Positions 26,348 through 35,724 of a DNA stretch of 64,000 nucleotides are shown piece after piece. The position numbers were made by a program, and so were the translations under genes. Position 1 is the first letter of the stretch. Each line of letters starts with the position of its first letter. The stretch lies in contig NZ_LN850107.1 of assembly GCF_900070365.1 (NCBI RefSeq), forward strand, positions 3,658,001 to 3,722,000. The letters run 5' to 3'. The notes under the pieces are model-generated. The model had not been told where the DNA came from. It ran no database searches and saw only the letters and a program-made list of their open reading frames with translations. The DNA comes from Alloactinosynnema sp. L-07. GTDB taxonomy: Bacteria; Actinomycetota; Actinomycetes; Mycobacteriales; Pseudonocardiaceae.

Positions 26348-27644
26348 CCTCGGCGCCGCGCCCCCGCCACCAGCGCAGGAACGGGTAGACCAGCACGACG
26401 AAGGCCGATCCCCAGGCGATGCCCTCGATCCGCATCTGCCCGATCGTCAGCGTCAGGTTGCCCACCCCGGCGACCACGGCGGCGCTGACCACAAGCAGGT
26501 TGACCGGGTCGGCGAAGTCGACCCGGTTGGCCAGCCAGATCCGCACGCCGATGAGCCCGATCATGCCGTAGAGCAGCAGGGTGGCCCCGCCGACGACCCC
26601 TTCTGGCACGGTGTTGACCAGCGCGCCGACCTTGGGTGAGAGCGACAGGATGATCGCGGCTATCGCGGCCACGGCGTAGGCGGCGGTCGAGTAGACCTTG
26701 GTGAGGGCCATGACGCCGATGTTCTCGGCGTAGGTCGTGGTGCCGGACCCGCCGCCCGCGCCCGCCAGTGTGGTGCTCAGCCCGTTGGCGATGAGCGCGT
26801 CGCCGACGCTGCCGTCGAGGTCGCGGCCGGTGACCGCGCCGATGGCCTTGACGTGTCCGACATTCTCGGCGACGAGCACGATCACCGCCGGGATGACGAG
26901 CAGCACCACCGACGGCCTCAGCACGGGCCCGCTCACCTCCGGCAGCCCGAACCAGCCCGCGGCCGACAGCGCGGCGACACGGTCGTCGTCGAGCGCGCCG
27001 GTGACCGCCGCGTAGACCCAGCCGGCGAGCACCCCGATGAGGACCGACACCTGCGCGACCAGCCCGCGCGCGACCCCGCAGAACAGGATCACGCCGAGCG
27101 TGACGATCCCGACGACCGGCTGGTGCCCGAACGCCTCGGTCGCCTTTGGCGCGAGATTGAGCCCCACCAGGACGACCACGGCGCCGGTCACCACGGGCGG
27201 CATGACCGATTCGAGCAGCCGGACACCGAGCGCCTTGACCGCGATGCCGACGCCCATCAGCAGCAGACCCGCCACCAGAACGCCACCGAGTTGGGCGGCC
27301 ATGCCTTCGTCGCGGGTGGCCACGAGCGGGGCGATGAAGGCGAACGACGAGCCGAGATAGCCGGGGACGCGGTTGCGGGTGATGAGCAGGAAAAGCAGTG
27401 TGCCCACCCCGGAGAACAGCAGGGTGGTGGTCACCGGGAACCCGGTCGCGGCGGGCACGAGCACCGTCGCGCCGAACATCGCCGCCACGTGCTGCATGCC
27501 GAGTCCGACGGTCAACGGCCAGCTCAGCCGCTCGTTCGCGGCGACGGCAGCCCCGTCACGGACACGGCGACCGTCGCCGTGCACGGACCACACCGTCAAC
27601 GCCGCCTCCACCACGCCCGGGGATTTGTCGGTGCATGGTGCCAC
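26322..27644 (-). CDS. Uracil/xanthine permease (NCS2/UraA family)
   Basis: 440 residues and about 14 hydrophobic segments. [10 protein letters not shown] and [17 protein letters not shown] at the start, and [18 protein letters not shown] with [28 protein letters not shown] in the middle, are the NCS2 signature regions; the AENVG Glu and TTTYAENIG form the substrate site. Likely substrate uracil or another pyrimidine base (inference from UraA-like sequence and pyrD next door). GTG 27644 gives an N-terminus slightly longer than usual; internal GTGs are alternatives. Confidence 0.92.
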   Translation of the reverse strand: MAPCTDKSPGVVEAALTVWSVHGDGRRVRDGAAVAANERLSWPLTVGLGMQHVAAMFGATVLVPAATGFPVTTTLLFSGVGTLLFLLITRNRVPGYLGSSFAFIAPLVATRDEGMAAQLGGVLVAGLLLMGVGIAVKALGVRLLESVMPPVVTGAVVVLVGLNLAPKATEAFGHQPVVGIVTLGVILFCGVARGLVAQVSVLIGVLAGWVYAAVTGALDDDRVAALSAAGWFGLPEVSGPVLRPSVVLLVIPAVIVLVAENVGHVKAIGAVTGRDLDGSVGDALIANGLSTTLAGAGGGSGTTTYAENIGVMALTKVYSTAAYAVAAIAAIILSLSPKVGALVNTVPEGVVGGATLLLYGMIGLIGVRIWLANRVDFADPVNLLVVSAAVVAGVGNLTLTIGQMRIEGIAWGSAFVVLVYPFLRWWRGRGAEVSDRRPRG

Positions 27645-27744
27645 ACGGGGTACTCGGCGAGTCGATACGACACTGTGATGTTCACACAGATGCCCTAGTC
27701 GACCTTGTGAGGGTGTCGGGGGCGTTAGGCCAGGTGAAGCAACG

Positions 27745-27966
27745 TCAGCGCGGCATCCAGGTGAGCGCGAGGGCGTAGGGGTCGACTAGTTCGCCCCGCC
27801 CGTTCGCGATCCAATCGACGGCGACGTCGAGCATGCGGGTGGCGCTGGAGCGGTCGATTTGGGCGTTGTCGACGATCGCCCAGAAGCGGTCTTCGTAGGC
27901 GGGCATGGTGATGACGTGCTCGGACACGATCTCGTGCAGTTCGGCTGGGTTGATCATGGTGTCCAT
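27745..27966 (-). CDS. Small hypothetical protein (73 aa)
   Basis: Soluble, acidic product MDTMINPAELHEIVSEHV... with DRFWAIVDNAQIDRSSATRMLDVAVDWIANGRGELVDPYALALTW; no domain I recognise. The ATG follows GAGGGGAG at good spacing and codon use is normal, so it is probably real. It lies downstream of the large palindrome that separates it from the psp operon. Confidence 0.65.
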   Translation of the reverse strand: MDTMINPAELHEIVSEHVITMPAYEDRFWAIVDNAQIDRSSATRMLDVAVDWIANGRGELVDPYALALTWMPR

Positions 27967-28085
27967 GGCTGGCTCCCCTCGGGTCGTGGTGATGGGACGG
28001 GGGAGTTTCTTGGTTCTGACGTGGGTTTCTGGTGATCGCGGGCACAGTGGGCTTGCTGGGTGGCCGGCTCTGTTGGCGGGCGCCT

Positions 28086-28217
28086 GTTTGGGTGGTTCGC
28101 CTTGATTTGGGGACCCCTCGAAATGGGCCTGTGCGGGTCAAAAGGCGAGCTCAAGGAACCTCACCCGCACCGCGATTTTAGGCCCATTTCCCCCAAATCA
28201 AGGCGAACCACCCAAAC
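28086..28217. repeat. Large nested palindrome (27 + 10 + 8 bp perfect arms)
   Basis: The outer arms 28086-28112 and 28191-28217 are perfect 27-bp complements. Inside, AAATGGGCCT (28121-28130) pairs with 28180-28189, and GTGCGGGT (28131-28138) pairs with 28163-28170. The loop is about 24 nt. It begins 96 bp beyond the pspM stop. It could be the psp operon terminator, an immobile MITE-like element, or a cruciform; it encodes nothing. With its flanks it accounts for the 346-bp gene-free gap 27967-28312. Confidence 0.9.
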
Positions 28218-28218
28218 C

Positions 28219-28247
28219 GGCCGTTCTGTTGCGCCCCTTGCGTTCTG
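28219..28247 (+). repeat. Intergenic repeat copy B
   Basis: Second copy of the element GGCCGTTCNGTT, three variable bases, CCCCTTRCGT, starting 1 bp after the large palindrome and lying 66 bp beyond the pspM stop. Spacing is identical to copies at 11477 and 41426. Confidence 0.7.
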
Positions 28248-28312
28248 TGGGGTTTCCTTCGGCCCGCCCATTGCCGTTGTTTGCCCCGTTTCCCGCGCGT
28301 TCTTGCGTCTTG

Positions 28313-29083
28313 CTACGACAGGTCGCGTAGGGCGTGGGCTAGGGCGGCTAGGTGGTCTGTTGCGTCCACTAGTTCCAGGCGGGGGCCTGGTTGGGAGCTG
28401 GCGGCTAGGGCGTGGCCTGCGGCGGCTACCAGGCGGCCGTAGGCGTCCAGGCCCTCGTCCAGTTGGTGGCGGAGGCGGTCTATGCCTGCTGACAGCGCCT
28501 GGCGGTCGCCTGCCGGTGCGTGGTCTCGGGCGCGCTCTACGGCGTGGAGTTGGGCGGCTAGGGCCCGTAGGGCGGTGGCTGCCTCCGCGCCGGTTTCTCG
28601 GGCCTGGGTGACCGAGTCCGTGGGGACCATCGCCCCTCGCGACAGCTGTTTGAGTAGTTCGTGGAGGGTGTCTTCGGCCTCGTCCAGGCGGCGCATGGGT
28701 TCGCGGGCTGCGGAGCCTCTGGCGGGGAGGGGTTTGGGGATGCGGATCGGGTCTGGCAGCGGTTCCTTGTGGAGGCGCCAGGATTTTATGCCCGCGGTGA
28801 CGGCCATGAACGTTGAGACGACCGCGCCGCCGATCAGGAGGCCGCCTGCTACGCCGGGGTTGGTGGCGGCGGTCTCCACGATGATGGCGCCGCCGCCGGT
28901 GGTGACGCCGGTGGCGGTCCAGAGGCGGGTGCGACGCTGGGCGCGCCGTCGTTGGCGTAGGACCTTGGCGCGGGGGTCGCGCCATTCGGCGAGTTTGCCG
29001 CGGAGTTGGTCCGCGTAGGGGCCGCGCAGCTGTTGGGCTGCCAACTCTCCGAGCTTGATCAGCTCATGTCTGCGTGGCCCCAT
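28313..29083 (-). CDS. pspM: Phage-shock envelope stress protein PspM
   Basis: 256 residues: basic cytoplasmic N-terminus, two close membrane helices (about 58-98) and a long helical C-terminal part. Position directly after pspA (10 bp) and clgR matches the clgR-pspA-pspM operon of mycobacteria, where PspM is the membrane partner of PspA. Identification rests on context and topology more than motifs. The gene is G/T-rich at third positions, unlike pspA. Confidence 0.8.
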   Translation of the reverse strand: MGPRRHELIKLGELAAQQLRGPYADQLRGKLAEWRDPRAKVLRQRRRAQRRTRLWTATGVTTGGGAIIVETAATNPGVAGGLLIGGAVVSTFMAVTAGIKSWRLHKEPLPDPIRIPKPLPARGSAAREPMRRLDEAEDTLHELLKQLSRGAMVPTDSVTQARETGAEAATALRALAAQLHAVERARDHAPAGDRQALSAGIDRLRHQLDEGLDAYGRLVAAAGHALAASSQPGPRLELVDATDHLAALAHALRDLS

Positions 29084-29093
29084 CGCGCGTCTG

Positions 29094-29933
29094 TCAGGCG
29101 CCGGACTGCGGGTTGGCCTGCTGTTCCTTGGCCACCCGCTGCTGGATCTCGGCCTGGATGTTGCTCGGGGTGGACGCGGCCGGGCCGGAGGTGACCTGGC
29201 CCGCGACCGAGCCGCCCGCCATGGAGGCGCGGATCTGCTCCAAGCGGGAGTGGCCCGCCATCTCCGTCGTCGATGCCTGGACTTCCATCATCCGGCCCTG
29301 GACCGAGTTCTGCGCCAGCTCGGCCTGGCCGAGCGCGGTGGTGTAGCGCTTCTCGATCTTGTCGCGGACCTCCTCCAGCGACGGGGTGTTGCCCGGCGCG
29401 GCGAGTTCGCTCATCTGGTTCAGGGACTTGGAGACCTGCTCCTGCATCTTGGCCTGCTCGAGCTGGCTGAGCAGCTTGGTGCGCTCGGCGAGCTTGTTCT
29501 GCAGGATCATCGCGTTGCGCTCGACGGCGGTCTTGGCCGACGCGGCGGCCTGCAGGGCCTGGTCGTGCAGCGTCTTGAGGTCCTCGATGCCCTGCTCGGC
29601 GGTGACGAGCTGGGTGGCGAAGGACTGGGCGGCGTTCTCGAACTGCGTCGCCTTCTGCTCGTCGCCCTTGCTCCTGGCCTCGTCGGCGAGCACGAGGGCC
29701 TGACGCGCCGATGCCTGCAGCTTCTCGACGTCACCGAGCTGGCGGTTGAGCTTCATCTCCAACTGCCGCTGGTTGCCGATCACCGCCGCCGCCTGCTGCG
29801 AGAGCGCTTGGTGCTGGCGCTGCGCATCCTCGATGGCCTGCTGGATCTGCACCTTCGGGTCGGCGTGCTCGTCGATCTTCGACGAGAACGACGCCATGAG
29901 GTACTTCCAGAACTTCACGAACGGGTTGGCCAT
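29094..29933 (-). CDS. pspA: PspA/IM30 family envelope-stress protein
   Basis: 279 residues, almost wholly coiled coil: [27 protein letters not shown] is the PspA membrane-binding first helix, followed by ESCRT-III-like helices ([19 protein letters not shown] ... [20 protein letters not shown]) and a short Gln/Ala tail. It binds stressed membranes and, in mycobacteria, also ClgR. AGGCGGAGGAG immediately precedes the ATG. Confidence 0.95.
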   Translation of the reverse strand: MANPFVKFWKYLMASFSSKIDEHADPKVQIQQAIEDAQRQHQALSQQAAAVIGNQRQLEMKLNRQLGDVEKLQASARQALVLADEARSKGDEQKATQFENAAQSFATQLVTAEQGIEDLKTLHDQALQAAASAKTAVERNAMILQNKLAERTKLLSQLEQAKMQEQVSKSLNQMSELAAPGNTPSLEEVRDKIEKRYTTALGQAELAQNSVQGRMMEVQASTTEMAGHSRLEQIRASMAGGSVAGQVTSGPAASTPSNIQAEIQQRVAKEQQANPQSGA

Positions 29934-30122
29934 CTCCTCCGCCTGCCTTCTTCGTACCTGCCGTTTGCGGACTCACCGGAGTCCGCGCTGCCACCGATAC
30001 GGCAACGCCCCGGCACCCTTGTGGGTTCCATCGTGTCAGGTACGCCGCGACCAGACCACCAGACCCGCCACATTTCAGGGATCACTCTGAGGTCGACCCT
30101 GAGAGCCCTGAGCCGGGGCGAC

Positions 30123-30578
30123 TCAAGCCGCGAAGACCGCGCCCGCGCGAGTGCCGCCGAGCGAGGTATCGATGCGGTGCGAGAGCGCGGGCTGGATACG
30201 CAGGTCGGCGAGGTTCTCGCCGACGACGGCTGGCACCAGCCTGCCGCCCTCGGCCGCGGCGCGCGGGCCATTGGCCCTGGTCTCGGCGTCGACGGCGGCC
30301 TGCTCGGGCAGGCCGTGCTCGACCATGCCGTTCTCCACCGCGGTGAGCGCGCTGATGTCGGCGGCCACATGGTGCAGAAGTTCGGACATCGGCAGGGCCA
30401 GTGCGTCGCAGATCGCGGCGAGCAGTTCGCTGGAGGCTTCCTTGCGTCCGCGCTCGACCTCTGAGAGGTAGCCGAGGCTGACGCGCGCGCTGCGGGAGAC
30501 CTCCCGCAGGGTGCGCTGCTGGTTGGTGCGGGCGTGTCGGAGCCGATCACCGATCGCCTCGCGCAAGAGCACAGTCAT
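30123..30578 (-). CDS. clgR: Transcriptional regulator ClgR (XRE-type HTH)
   Basis: 151 residues: the N-terminal HTH ([31 protein letters not shown], about 23-53) is the ClgR recognition sequence, known to control clp protease and psp genes in actinobacteria. The C-terminus ends GAVFAA, the type of small apolar tail that ClpP substrates carry; ClgR is a Clp substrate elsewhere. First gene of the psp operon, with a ClgR-like site about 145 bp upstream. Confidence 0.93.
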   Translation of the reverse strand: MTVLLREAIGDRLRHARTNQQRTLREVSRSARVSLGYLSEVERGRKEASSELLAAICDALALPMSELLHHVAADISALTAVENGMVEHGLPEQAAVDAETRANGPRAAAEGGRLVPAVVGENLADLRIQPALSHRIDTSLGGTRAGAVFAA

Positions 30579-30720
30579 CGCGCACCTCCCTTCCTCGGCG
30601 GACTGCTGTCCGTGCGCCGTTCCCGTCCGGCTTTGGGTAGCCGGGGCGAGGACAGCGCGTGGCCGTCACCTTGACAACGTTACCGACAGGCACGGCCGGA
30701 GCGCAGCGCCTTCGCGGGTA

Positions 30721-30737
30721 GTCCGCCAAGAGCGAAC
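30721..30737 (-). promoter_or_regulatory. ClgR-box-like operator upstream of clgR
   Basis: On the minus strand GTTCGC, five bases, then GCGGAC matches the GTTCGC-N5-GCG pattern described for ClgR in actinobacteria. Its place upstream of clgR and the psp genes suggests positive autoregulation. Match seen directly; binding inferred. Confidence 0.6.
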
Positions 30738-30813
30738 GATCCGTAGGCGCCGAATGTTCCCAGCTAGACGCCGGTGGGCATGATCCGGTCAGGCACAGTC
30801 GGTGAGCGCAACC

Positions 30814-31323
30814 TCACTCGATGAGCGTATCGACCTCGGCCGCGAGCAGGTCGAGCGCACCTCGAACGGCCGCCGCGCGCACGTCCTCGCGGCCCCCCGA
30901 CACCGTCAGCCGCACCGCCCGTGACCCGCGCGGACCACTCAGCGCGACCCACACCGTGCCCACCGCCACACCGTCCTGCGGGTCGGGACCGGCCACCCCG
31001 GTGAGCCCGACACCGATGGTCGCCCCGCACCGCGTCCGAGCGCCGTCGGCGAGCTGGCGGGCGACCTCCTCGTCGACCGCGCCGCGTTCGGCGAGCAGGT
31101 CGGCGTCGACCCCGGCCAGGTCGGCTTTGAGATCGGTGCCGTAGACCACGACACCGCCGCGAACGACCGCGCTGGACCCGGGCACGCTGGTGAGCACGGC
31201 CGCGACCAGGCCCGCGGTGAGCGACTCGGCGGTGGCCACGGTCTGTCCGCACTCACGCAGCCGGTCGATCAGGGCCGCGACGGGCTCGTAGGACAGGCCG
31301 GGGACCAGCCGCAGCTGGGTCAC
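30814..31323 (-). CDS. CinA-like nicotinamide-nucleotide amidohydrolase (PncC domain)
   Basis: 169 residues comprising only the C-terminal CinA/PncC domain: TVATAESLTAGLVAAVLTSVPGSSAVVRGGVVVYG, GVGLTGVAGPDPQDG and GTVWVAL. It should deamidate NMN to nicotinic acid mononucleotide. GTG at 31323 overlaps the pgsA stop (GTGA), giving rimO-pgsA-cinA as a coupled operon. Confidence 0.9.
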   Translation of the reverse strand: MTQLRLVPGLSYEPVAALIDRLRECGQTVATAESLTAGLVAAVLTSVPGSSAVVRGGVVVYGTDLKADLAGVDADLLAERGAVDEEVARQLADGARTRCGATIGVGLTGVAGPDPQDGVAVGTVWVALSGPRGSRAVRLTVSGGREDVRAAAVRGALDLLAAEVDTLIE

Positions 31324-31955
31324 GTGCCCATGGCTCGCTTGCCGCGGGCGCGCAGCCGGACCGCGCGCACGACGTAGTCGACCCCGGTGACCACGGTCAG
31401 CGCGACCGCCAGCGCCATGGCCGTCCACGCGACGGGCAGCCAGGCCTCGGGCAGCGGGAGCAGGAACAGCGTGATCGCGAAGATCTGGGTCAGCGTCTTG
31501 AGCTTGCCGCCGGGGCTGGCCGGGATAACGCCGTGCCGGATCACCCAGAACCGCAGCAGCGTGACCCCGACCTCGCGCGCGGCGATGACCAACGTCACCC
31601 ACCACGGCAGGTCGCCGAGCACGCTCAGGCCGATCAGCGCGGCCCCGGTGAGGGCCTTGTCGGCGATCGGGTCGGCGATCTTGCCGAAGTCGGTGATGAG
31701 GCCGAGCTTGCGGGCGAGCTTGCCGTCGATGTGGTCGGTGATCGACGCGACGCCGAACACGGCGGTGGCGATCAGCCGCCACGTCGGGTCGTGGCCGTCG
31801 TAGGCGAACAGCGCGAGCAGGAAGACCGGGACCAGCGCGAGCCGGGACAGCGTCAGGATGTTCGCGACGTTGAGCACGGGGACGACGGTGGCTTCTGGCA
31901 GGACCGGGCGGACCGGTTCGGCGGCGGCGTCGTCGCCGGTCGCGGCCGGGTTCAT
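31320..31955 (-). CDS. pgsA: CDP-diacylglycerol-glycerol-3-phosphate 3-phosphatidyltransferase
   Basis: 211-residue membrane enzyme with the CDP-alcohol phosphatidyltransferase signature [20 protein letters not shown] followed by ADPIAD (about 75-100). Four to six helices. It makes phosphatidylglycerol phosphate from CDP-DAG. Corresponds by position to the mycobacterial pgsA3 next to clgR. The ATG overlaps the rimO stop. Confidence 0.93.
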   Translation of the reverse strand: MNPAATGDDAAAEPVRPVLPEATVVPVLNVANILTLSRLALVPVFLLALFAYDGHDPTWRLIATAVFGVASITDHIDGKLARKLGLITDFGKIADPIADKALTGAALIGLSVLGDLPWWVTLVIAAREVGVTLLRFWVIRHGVIPASPGGKLKTLTQIFAITLFLLPLPEAWLPVAWTAMALAVALTVVTGVDYVVRAVRLRARGKRAMGT

Positions 31956-33388
31956 GGCGACGCCGGTGCCACGCGCGGCACGATCTCGATGGGCTCGACG
32001 ACCAGGTCGACGCCCTCGGTGTCGATCACCCGGCAGCGGACCAGGTCACCGGCGGCCAAGTCGAAGTCGTCGGCGTTGACCACTACGCACTCGCCGTCGA
32101 CCTCGGGGGCCTGGTGCGCGGCGCGGCCGGTGCAGTCCTCGTCGTCGGTCTCCTCGTGCTCGATGAGCACGACGACCTCGGTGCCGACGCGGTCCTCGGC
32201 GCGCTGCGCGGTGAGCTCCTCGGCGAGCGCGGAGATCCGCGCGACCCGCGCGGTGATGGTGTCGACGTCGAGCTTGCCGTCGAGGTGCTCGGCCTCGGTG
32301 CCGTCCTCGTCGGAGTAGCCGAACACGCCGACCGCGTCGAGCCGGGCCGTGGTGAGGAACCGGGCCAGCTCGTCGACGTCGTCCTCGGTCTCGCCGGGGA
32401 ACCCGACGATGACGTTGCTGCGGATGCCCGCCTCGGGGGCCGCGGCGCGGATCTGCTCGACCAGCCCGAGGAAGGACTCGGTGTCGCCGAAGCGGCGCAT
32501 CCGGCGCAGCACGGACCCGCTGGAGTGCTGGAAGGACATGTCGAAGTAGTCGGCGACACCCTCGGTGGCGGCGATGGCCTTCACCAGGCTCGGCTTGGTC
32601 TCGGCGGGCTGCAGGTAGGACACGCGCACCCGGTCGATGCCGGGCACCGCGGCCAAGCGGGCCAGCAGTGCCTCCAGCACGCCGGTGCCGTCGAGGTCCT
32701 TGCCGTAGGAGGTCGAGTTCTCGCTGACGAGGACGAGCTCGCGCACGCCCTCCCCCGCCAGCCAGGCCGCCTCGCCGACGATCTCGTCGGGCGTGCGGGA
32801 GACGAAGGACCCGCGGAAGGAGGGGATGGCGCAGAACGAGCAGCGGCGGTCACACCCGCTGGCGATCTTCACCGAGGCCACCGGCCCGTCGGCGAGCCGC
32901 ACGCGCGGCACCCAGCCGTGGCCGGGGACGGTCACTTCCTGGGCGGCGGTCTGGCGCTTCACCGGCGTGATGGGCAGCAGGGTGCGGCGGTCGACCGGGG
33001 TGTGCGACTCGATGGCGTGCCCGGCGACCACGTCACCGAGGCGTTCGGCCAGGTCGGGGTAGTGGTCGAAGCCGAGGACGGCGCTCGCCTCCGGCAGGCT
33101 CTCGGCCAGCTCGGCGCCGTAGCGCTCGGCCATGCAGCCCACCGCGACGACCTTGGCCCCGGTGTCGGCGGCGGCGAGCAGCGTGTCGACGGAGTCCTTC
33201 TTGGCCGACTCGACGAACCCGCAGGTGTTCACCACGATCACGTCGGGCGCGGCGTCATCGAGGTCGACCAGTTCCCAGCCCCCACCGGAGAGGCGTCCGG
33301 CCAGTTCCTCGGAGTCCACCTCATTGCGGGCACAGCCGAGGGTGAGCATGGCGACACGACGCGACGTCGACGGAGAGGGCACGGACAC
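31952..33388 (-). CDS. rimO: Ribosomal protein uS12 methylthiotransferase RimO
   Basis: Radical-SAM methylthiotransferase acting on Asp of ribosomal protein S12. N-terminal MTTase Cys residues are at about 19, 56 and 85 (TLGC, NTC, VGC); the radical-SAM cluster CDRRCSFC is at about 179-186; a C-terminal TRAM domain follows. I use GTG 33388 (AAAGGCGG upstream, 478 aa), which fits the family's length; the frame stays open to GTG 33478. Confidence 0.95.
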   Translation of the reverse strand: MSVPSPSTSRRVAMLTLGCARNEVDSEELAGRLSGGGWELVDLDDAAPDVIVVNTCGFVESAKKDSVDTLLAAADTGAKVVAVGCMAERYGAELAESLPEASAVLGFDHYPDLAERLGDVVAGHAIESHTPVDRRTLLPITPVKRQTAAQEVTVPGHGWVPRVRLADGPVASVKIASGCDRRCSFCAIPSFRGSFVSRTPDEIVGEAAWLAGEGVRELVLVSENSTSYGKDLDGTGVLEALLARLAAVPGIDRVRVSYLQPAETKPSLVKAIAATEGVADYFDMSFQHSSGSVLRRMRRFGDTESFLGLVEQIRAAAPEAGIRSNVIVGFPGETEDDVDELARFLTTARLDAVGVFGYSDEDGTEAEHLDGKLDVDTITARVARISALAEELTAQRAEDRVGTEVVVLIEHEETDDEDCTGRAAHQAPEVDGECVVVNADDFDLAAGDLVRCRVIDTEGVDLVVEPIEIVPRVAPASP

Positions 33389-33543
33389 AGGGTAACCGCC
33401 TTTGGACTGCGACTTTGACACGGCGGCACGCACCCCGGCGCTTGGGGCGACCGGGGCACTGGGGTTGGTCAATGCCACCGGCCGCCGCCTCTATGGTGCC
33501 ACTGCCCCGGCGGTCACCGCCCGTCAACCCCTGGATGATGTGG

Positions 33544-34752
33544 TCAGACCCGCTCGAACACCGCCGCGAGGCCCTGCCCGCCGCCGATGCACATCGTCTC
33601 CAGGGCGTACCGGGCCTCGCGGCGGTCCAGCTCCCGCAGCATCGTGGTCAGGATGCGGACGCCGGTGGCGCCGAGGGGGTGGCCCAGCGAGATCCCGGAC
33701 CCGTTGACGTTGGTCCGCGCCCAGTCCGACTCGGCGAACTTCCACTCGCGGGTGCAGGCGAGCACCTGGGCGGCGAAGGCCTCGTTCAGCTCGATCAGGT
33801 CCATGTCGGCCAGGGTCAGCCCGGCGCGCGAGAGCGCCTTCTCGGTGGCGGGCACCGGGCCGATGCCCATCGTCTTGGGTGGCACACCCGCGCTCGCCCA
33901 CGTCACCAGCCGGGCCAGCGGCCGCAGACCGAGCTCGGCGGCCTTCTCCGGCGTGGTCACCAGGCAGACCGCGGCGCCGTCGTTCTGTCCGCTGGCGTTG
34001 CCCGCGGTGACCGTGGCGTCCGGGTCCTGCCGTCCCATGATCGGCTTGAGCGCGCCGAGGCTGTCCATGGTCGTCTCCGGGCGCGGGTGCTCGTCGCGGT
34101 CGACCACGGTGTCGCCCCGGCGGCCAGGCACCACGACCGGCACGATCTCGTCAGCGAAGCGTCCCGCCTCGATCGCGGCCACCGCCCGCTCGTGCGACCG
34201 GACCGACACCTCGTCCTGCTCGACCCGCGGGATGCCGTACTCGCGGCGCAGGTTCTCGGCGGTCTCCAGCATCCCGCCGTCGACGGGGTGGTTGACCCCA
34301 CCTGCCGTCACGCGCGCCCTGGCCAACCGGTCGTGCAGCTCGACGCCGGTGCCCTTGACGCCCCACCGCATCGCCGACGAGTAGAACTCGACCTGGCTCA
34401 TGCTCTCCGCGCCACCTGCCAGCACGACGTCGTTGACGCCGGTCTGCACCCGCATCGCGGCGTCCAGCACGGCCTGCAGCCCGGACCCGCAGCGCCGGTC
34501 GAGCTGCAGCCCTGGCACAGTGACCGGCAGGCCCGCGTCCAGCGCCGCGACCCGGCCGAGCGCGGGCGCGTCGCCATTGGGGTAGCACTGGCCGAAGACG
34601 ACGTCCTCGATCACCTCGGGCGCGATGGCGGTGCGCCGCAGCAGCTCCTGGATGACGGTGGCGGCCAGGGTGGTCACCGGCACGTCCTTGAACACCCCGC
34701 CGAACCGCCCGACGGCGGTGCGGACGGGCTCACAGATCACGGCATCGCGCAT
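33544..34752 (-). CDS. Acetyl-CoA C-acetyltransferase (thiolase)
   Basis: 402-residue thiolase: nucleophilic Cys in RRCGSGLQAV (Cys 88), substrate-loop ASGQNDGAA, LNEAFAAQVLA, GHPLGATG with the active-site His and CIGGGQG with the second Cys. MRDAVICEPVRT is the typical start, though ATG 34761, three codons upstream, is equally possible. Role in acetoacetyl-CoA synthesis or beta-oxidation cannot be separated from sequence. Confidence 0.94.
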   Translation of the reverse strand: MRDAVICEPVRTAVGRFGGVFKDVPVTTLAATVIQELLRRTAIAPEVIEDVVFGQCYPNGDAPALGRVAALDAGLPVTVPGLQLDRRCGSGLQAVLDAAMRVQTGVNDVVLAGGAESMSQVEFYSSAMRWGVKGTGVELHDRLARARVTAGGVNHPVDGGMLETAENLRREYGIPRVEQDEVSVRSHERAVAAIEAGRFADEIVPVVVPGRRGDTVVDRDEHPRPETTMDSLGALKPIMGRQDPDATVTAGNASGQNDGAAVCLVTTPEKAAELGLRPLARLVTWASAGVPPKTMGIGPVPATEKALSRAGLTLADMDLIELNEAFAAQVLACTREWKFAESDWARTNVNGSGISLGHPLGATGVRILTTMLRELDRREARYALETMCIGGGQGLAAVFERV

Positions 34753-34864
34753 GCGGGCCATTCTGCCTGGGTCCCGCAGCCCGCCCCGGCCACCCCGCGT
34801 CATCAGGGAAAACTCGGGGGCGGCCCCCGATGCCCGCCAGGGCCGGCGGGGTGATGGTGGAGGT

Positions 34865-35152
34865 GTGACCTTCGCCGGAGTATCTCTGTGGCTGCTGGGC
34901 GGCGCGGCACTCGTGCCCGCCGCCGTGTTCCTGTTCATCCATCCACGGGAGGACGCGACCGGCGCGCGCGCCTGGTTGCTGCGCTGGGCCCATCCGCTCG
35001 GCTGGGTGCTGCTGTCGGCCGCTTGTTTCGCGGGGATCCTGATCTCGGGAACGGCCGCCTACTACACCGCGCTGGCGGGTCTGGCGTCGTTCCTCGGCTT
35101 CTTCGGCGCGCTCAGCACTGGCGAGCGGAAACAAGTTCCGCCACCTGTTTAG
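34865..35152 (+). CDS. Small membrane protein (95 aa)
   Basis: Three hydrophobic segments (about 4-22, 42-60, 65-85) with a short HPREDATGARAW loop; no conserved motif recognised. GTG start with GGTGGAGG just upstream. It precedes argA by 9 bp, so the two may be cotranscribed. Function unknown. Confidence 0.72.
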   Translation: MTFAGVSLWLLGGAALVPAAVFLFIHPREDATGARAWLLRWAHPLGWVLLSAACFAGILISGTAAYYTALAGLASFLGFFGALSTGERKQVPPPV

Positions 35153-35161
35153 ATCCTCGGT

Positions 35162-35662
35162 GTGAAGCCGTCCGTTGTGGTGCGTCGCGCCAGGACCACC
35201 GATGTCCGAACCATGAAGGCCGTCATCGACACCTATGTCGGCCGTGTCCTGCTGGCCAAGGAACTCGTCACGCTCTATGAGGACGTGCAGGAGTTCTGGG
35301 TGGCCGAGGTCGACGGCGAACTCGTCGGCTGCGGCGCGCTGCACGTGCTGTGGGAGGACATCGCCGAGATCCGCACGATCGCGGTGCTGCCATCGGCGAT
35401 CGGACTCGGGGTCGGCCACGCGCTGGTCAACCAGTTGCTTACGACCGCGCGCGAGTTGGACCTGGCCCGGATCTTCGTCCTGACGTTCGAGATCGATTTC
35501 TTCGCCCGGCACGGGTTCGTGGAGATCGACGGCACCCCGGTGACACCGGAGGTCTACGACGAGATGCGCCGTTCGATGGACGAGGGTGTCGCGGAGTTCC
35601 TGGACCTGCCTTATGTGAAGCCCAACACCCTCGGCAACACCCGGATGCTCCTAAAGCTCTGA
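35162..35662 (+). CDS. argA: Amino-acid N-acetyltransferase (ArgA-type GNAT)
   Basis: 166-residue GNAT protein, the short actinobacterial N-acetylglutamate synthase: VVVRRARTTDVRTMKAVIDTYV at the start, GCGALHVLWEDIAEIRTIAV, and the acetyl-CoA loop IGLGVGHALV. It should acetylate glutamate as the first step of arginine synthesis. Its place in the ftsK-argA-pgsA-clgR order matches Rv2747. GTG start at 35162. Confidence 0.9.
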   Translation: MKPSVVVRRARTTDVRTMKAVIDTYVGRVLLAKELVTLYEDVQEFWVAEVDGELVGCGALHVLWEDIAEIRTIAVLPSAIGLGVGHALVNQLLTTARELDLARIFVLTFEIDFFARHGFVEIDGTPVTPEVYDEMRRSMDEGVAEFLDLPYVKPNTLGNTRMLLKL

Positions 35663-35688
35663 CTCTTCGAGTAATCACTCGAAGAGTC
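35661..35688. promoter_or_regulatory. Perfect 12-bp inverted repeat between argA and the TOMM operon
   Basis: GACTCTTCGAGT (35661-35672), loop AATC, exact complement (35677-35688). It includes the last two bases of the argA stop. TTGACT (35689-35694) follows directly, with a weak CAGGAT (35713-35718) before the regulator start. It could terminate argA, or be the operator of the MerR-like regulator, or both. Confidence 0.75.
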
Positions 35689-35724
35689 TTGACTAGACTA
35701 GTGGCGGTCCGACAGGATCGTGGT

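Noticed and set aside
28086..28217. Calling the nested palindrome an insertion sequence
   Set aside because: No transposase and no clear target-site duplication in the flanks, so only listed as a repeat.
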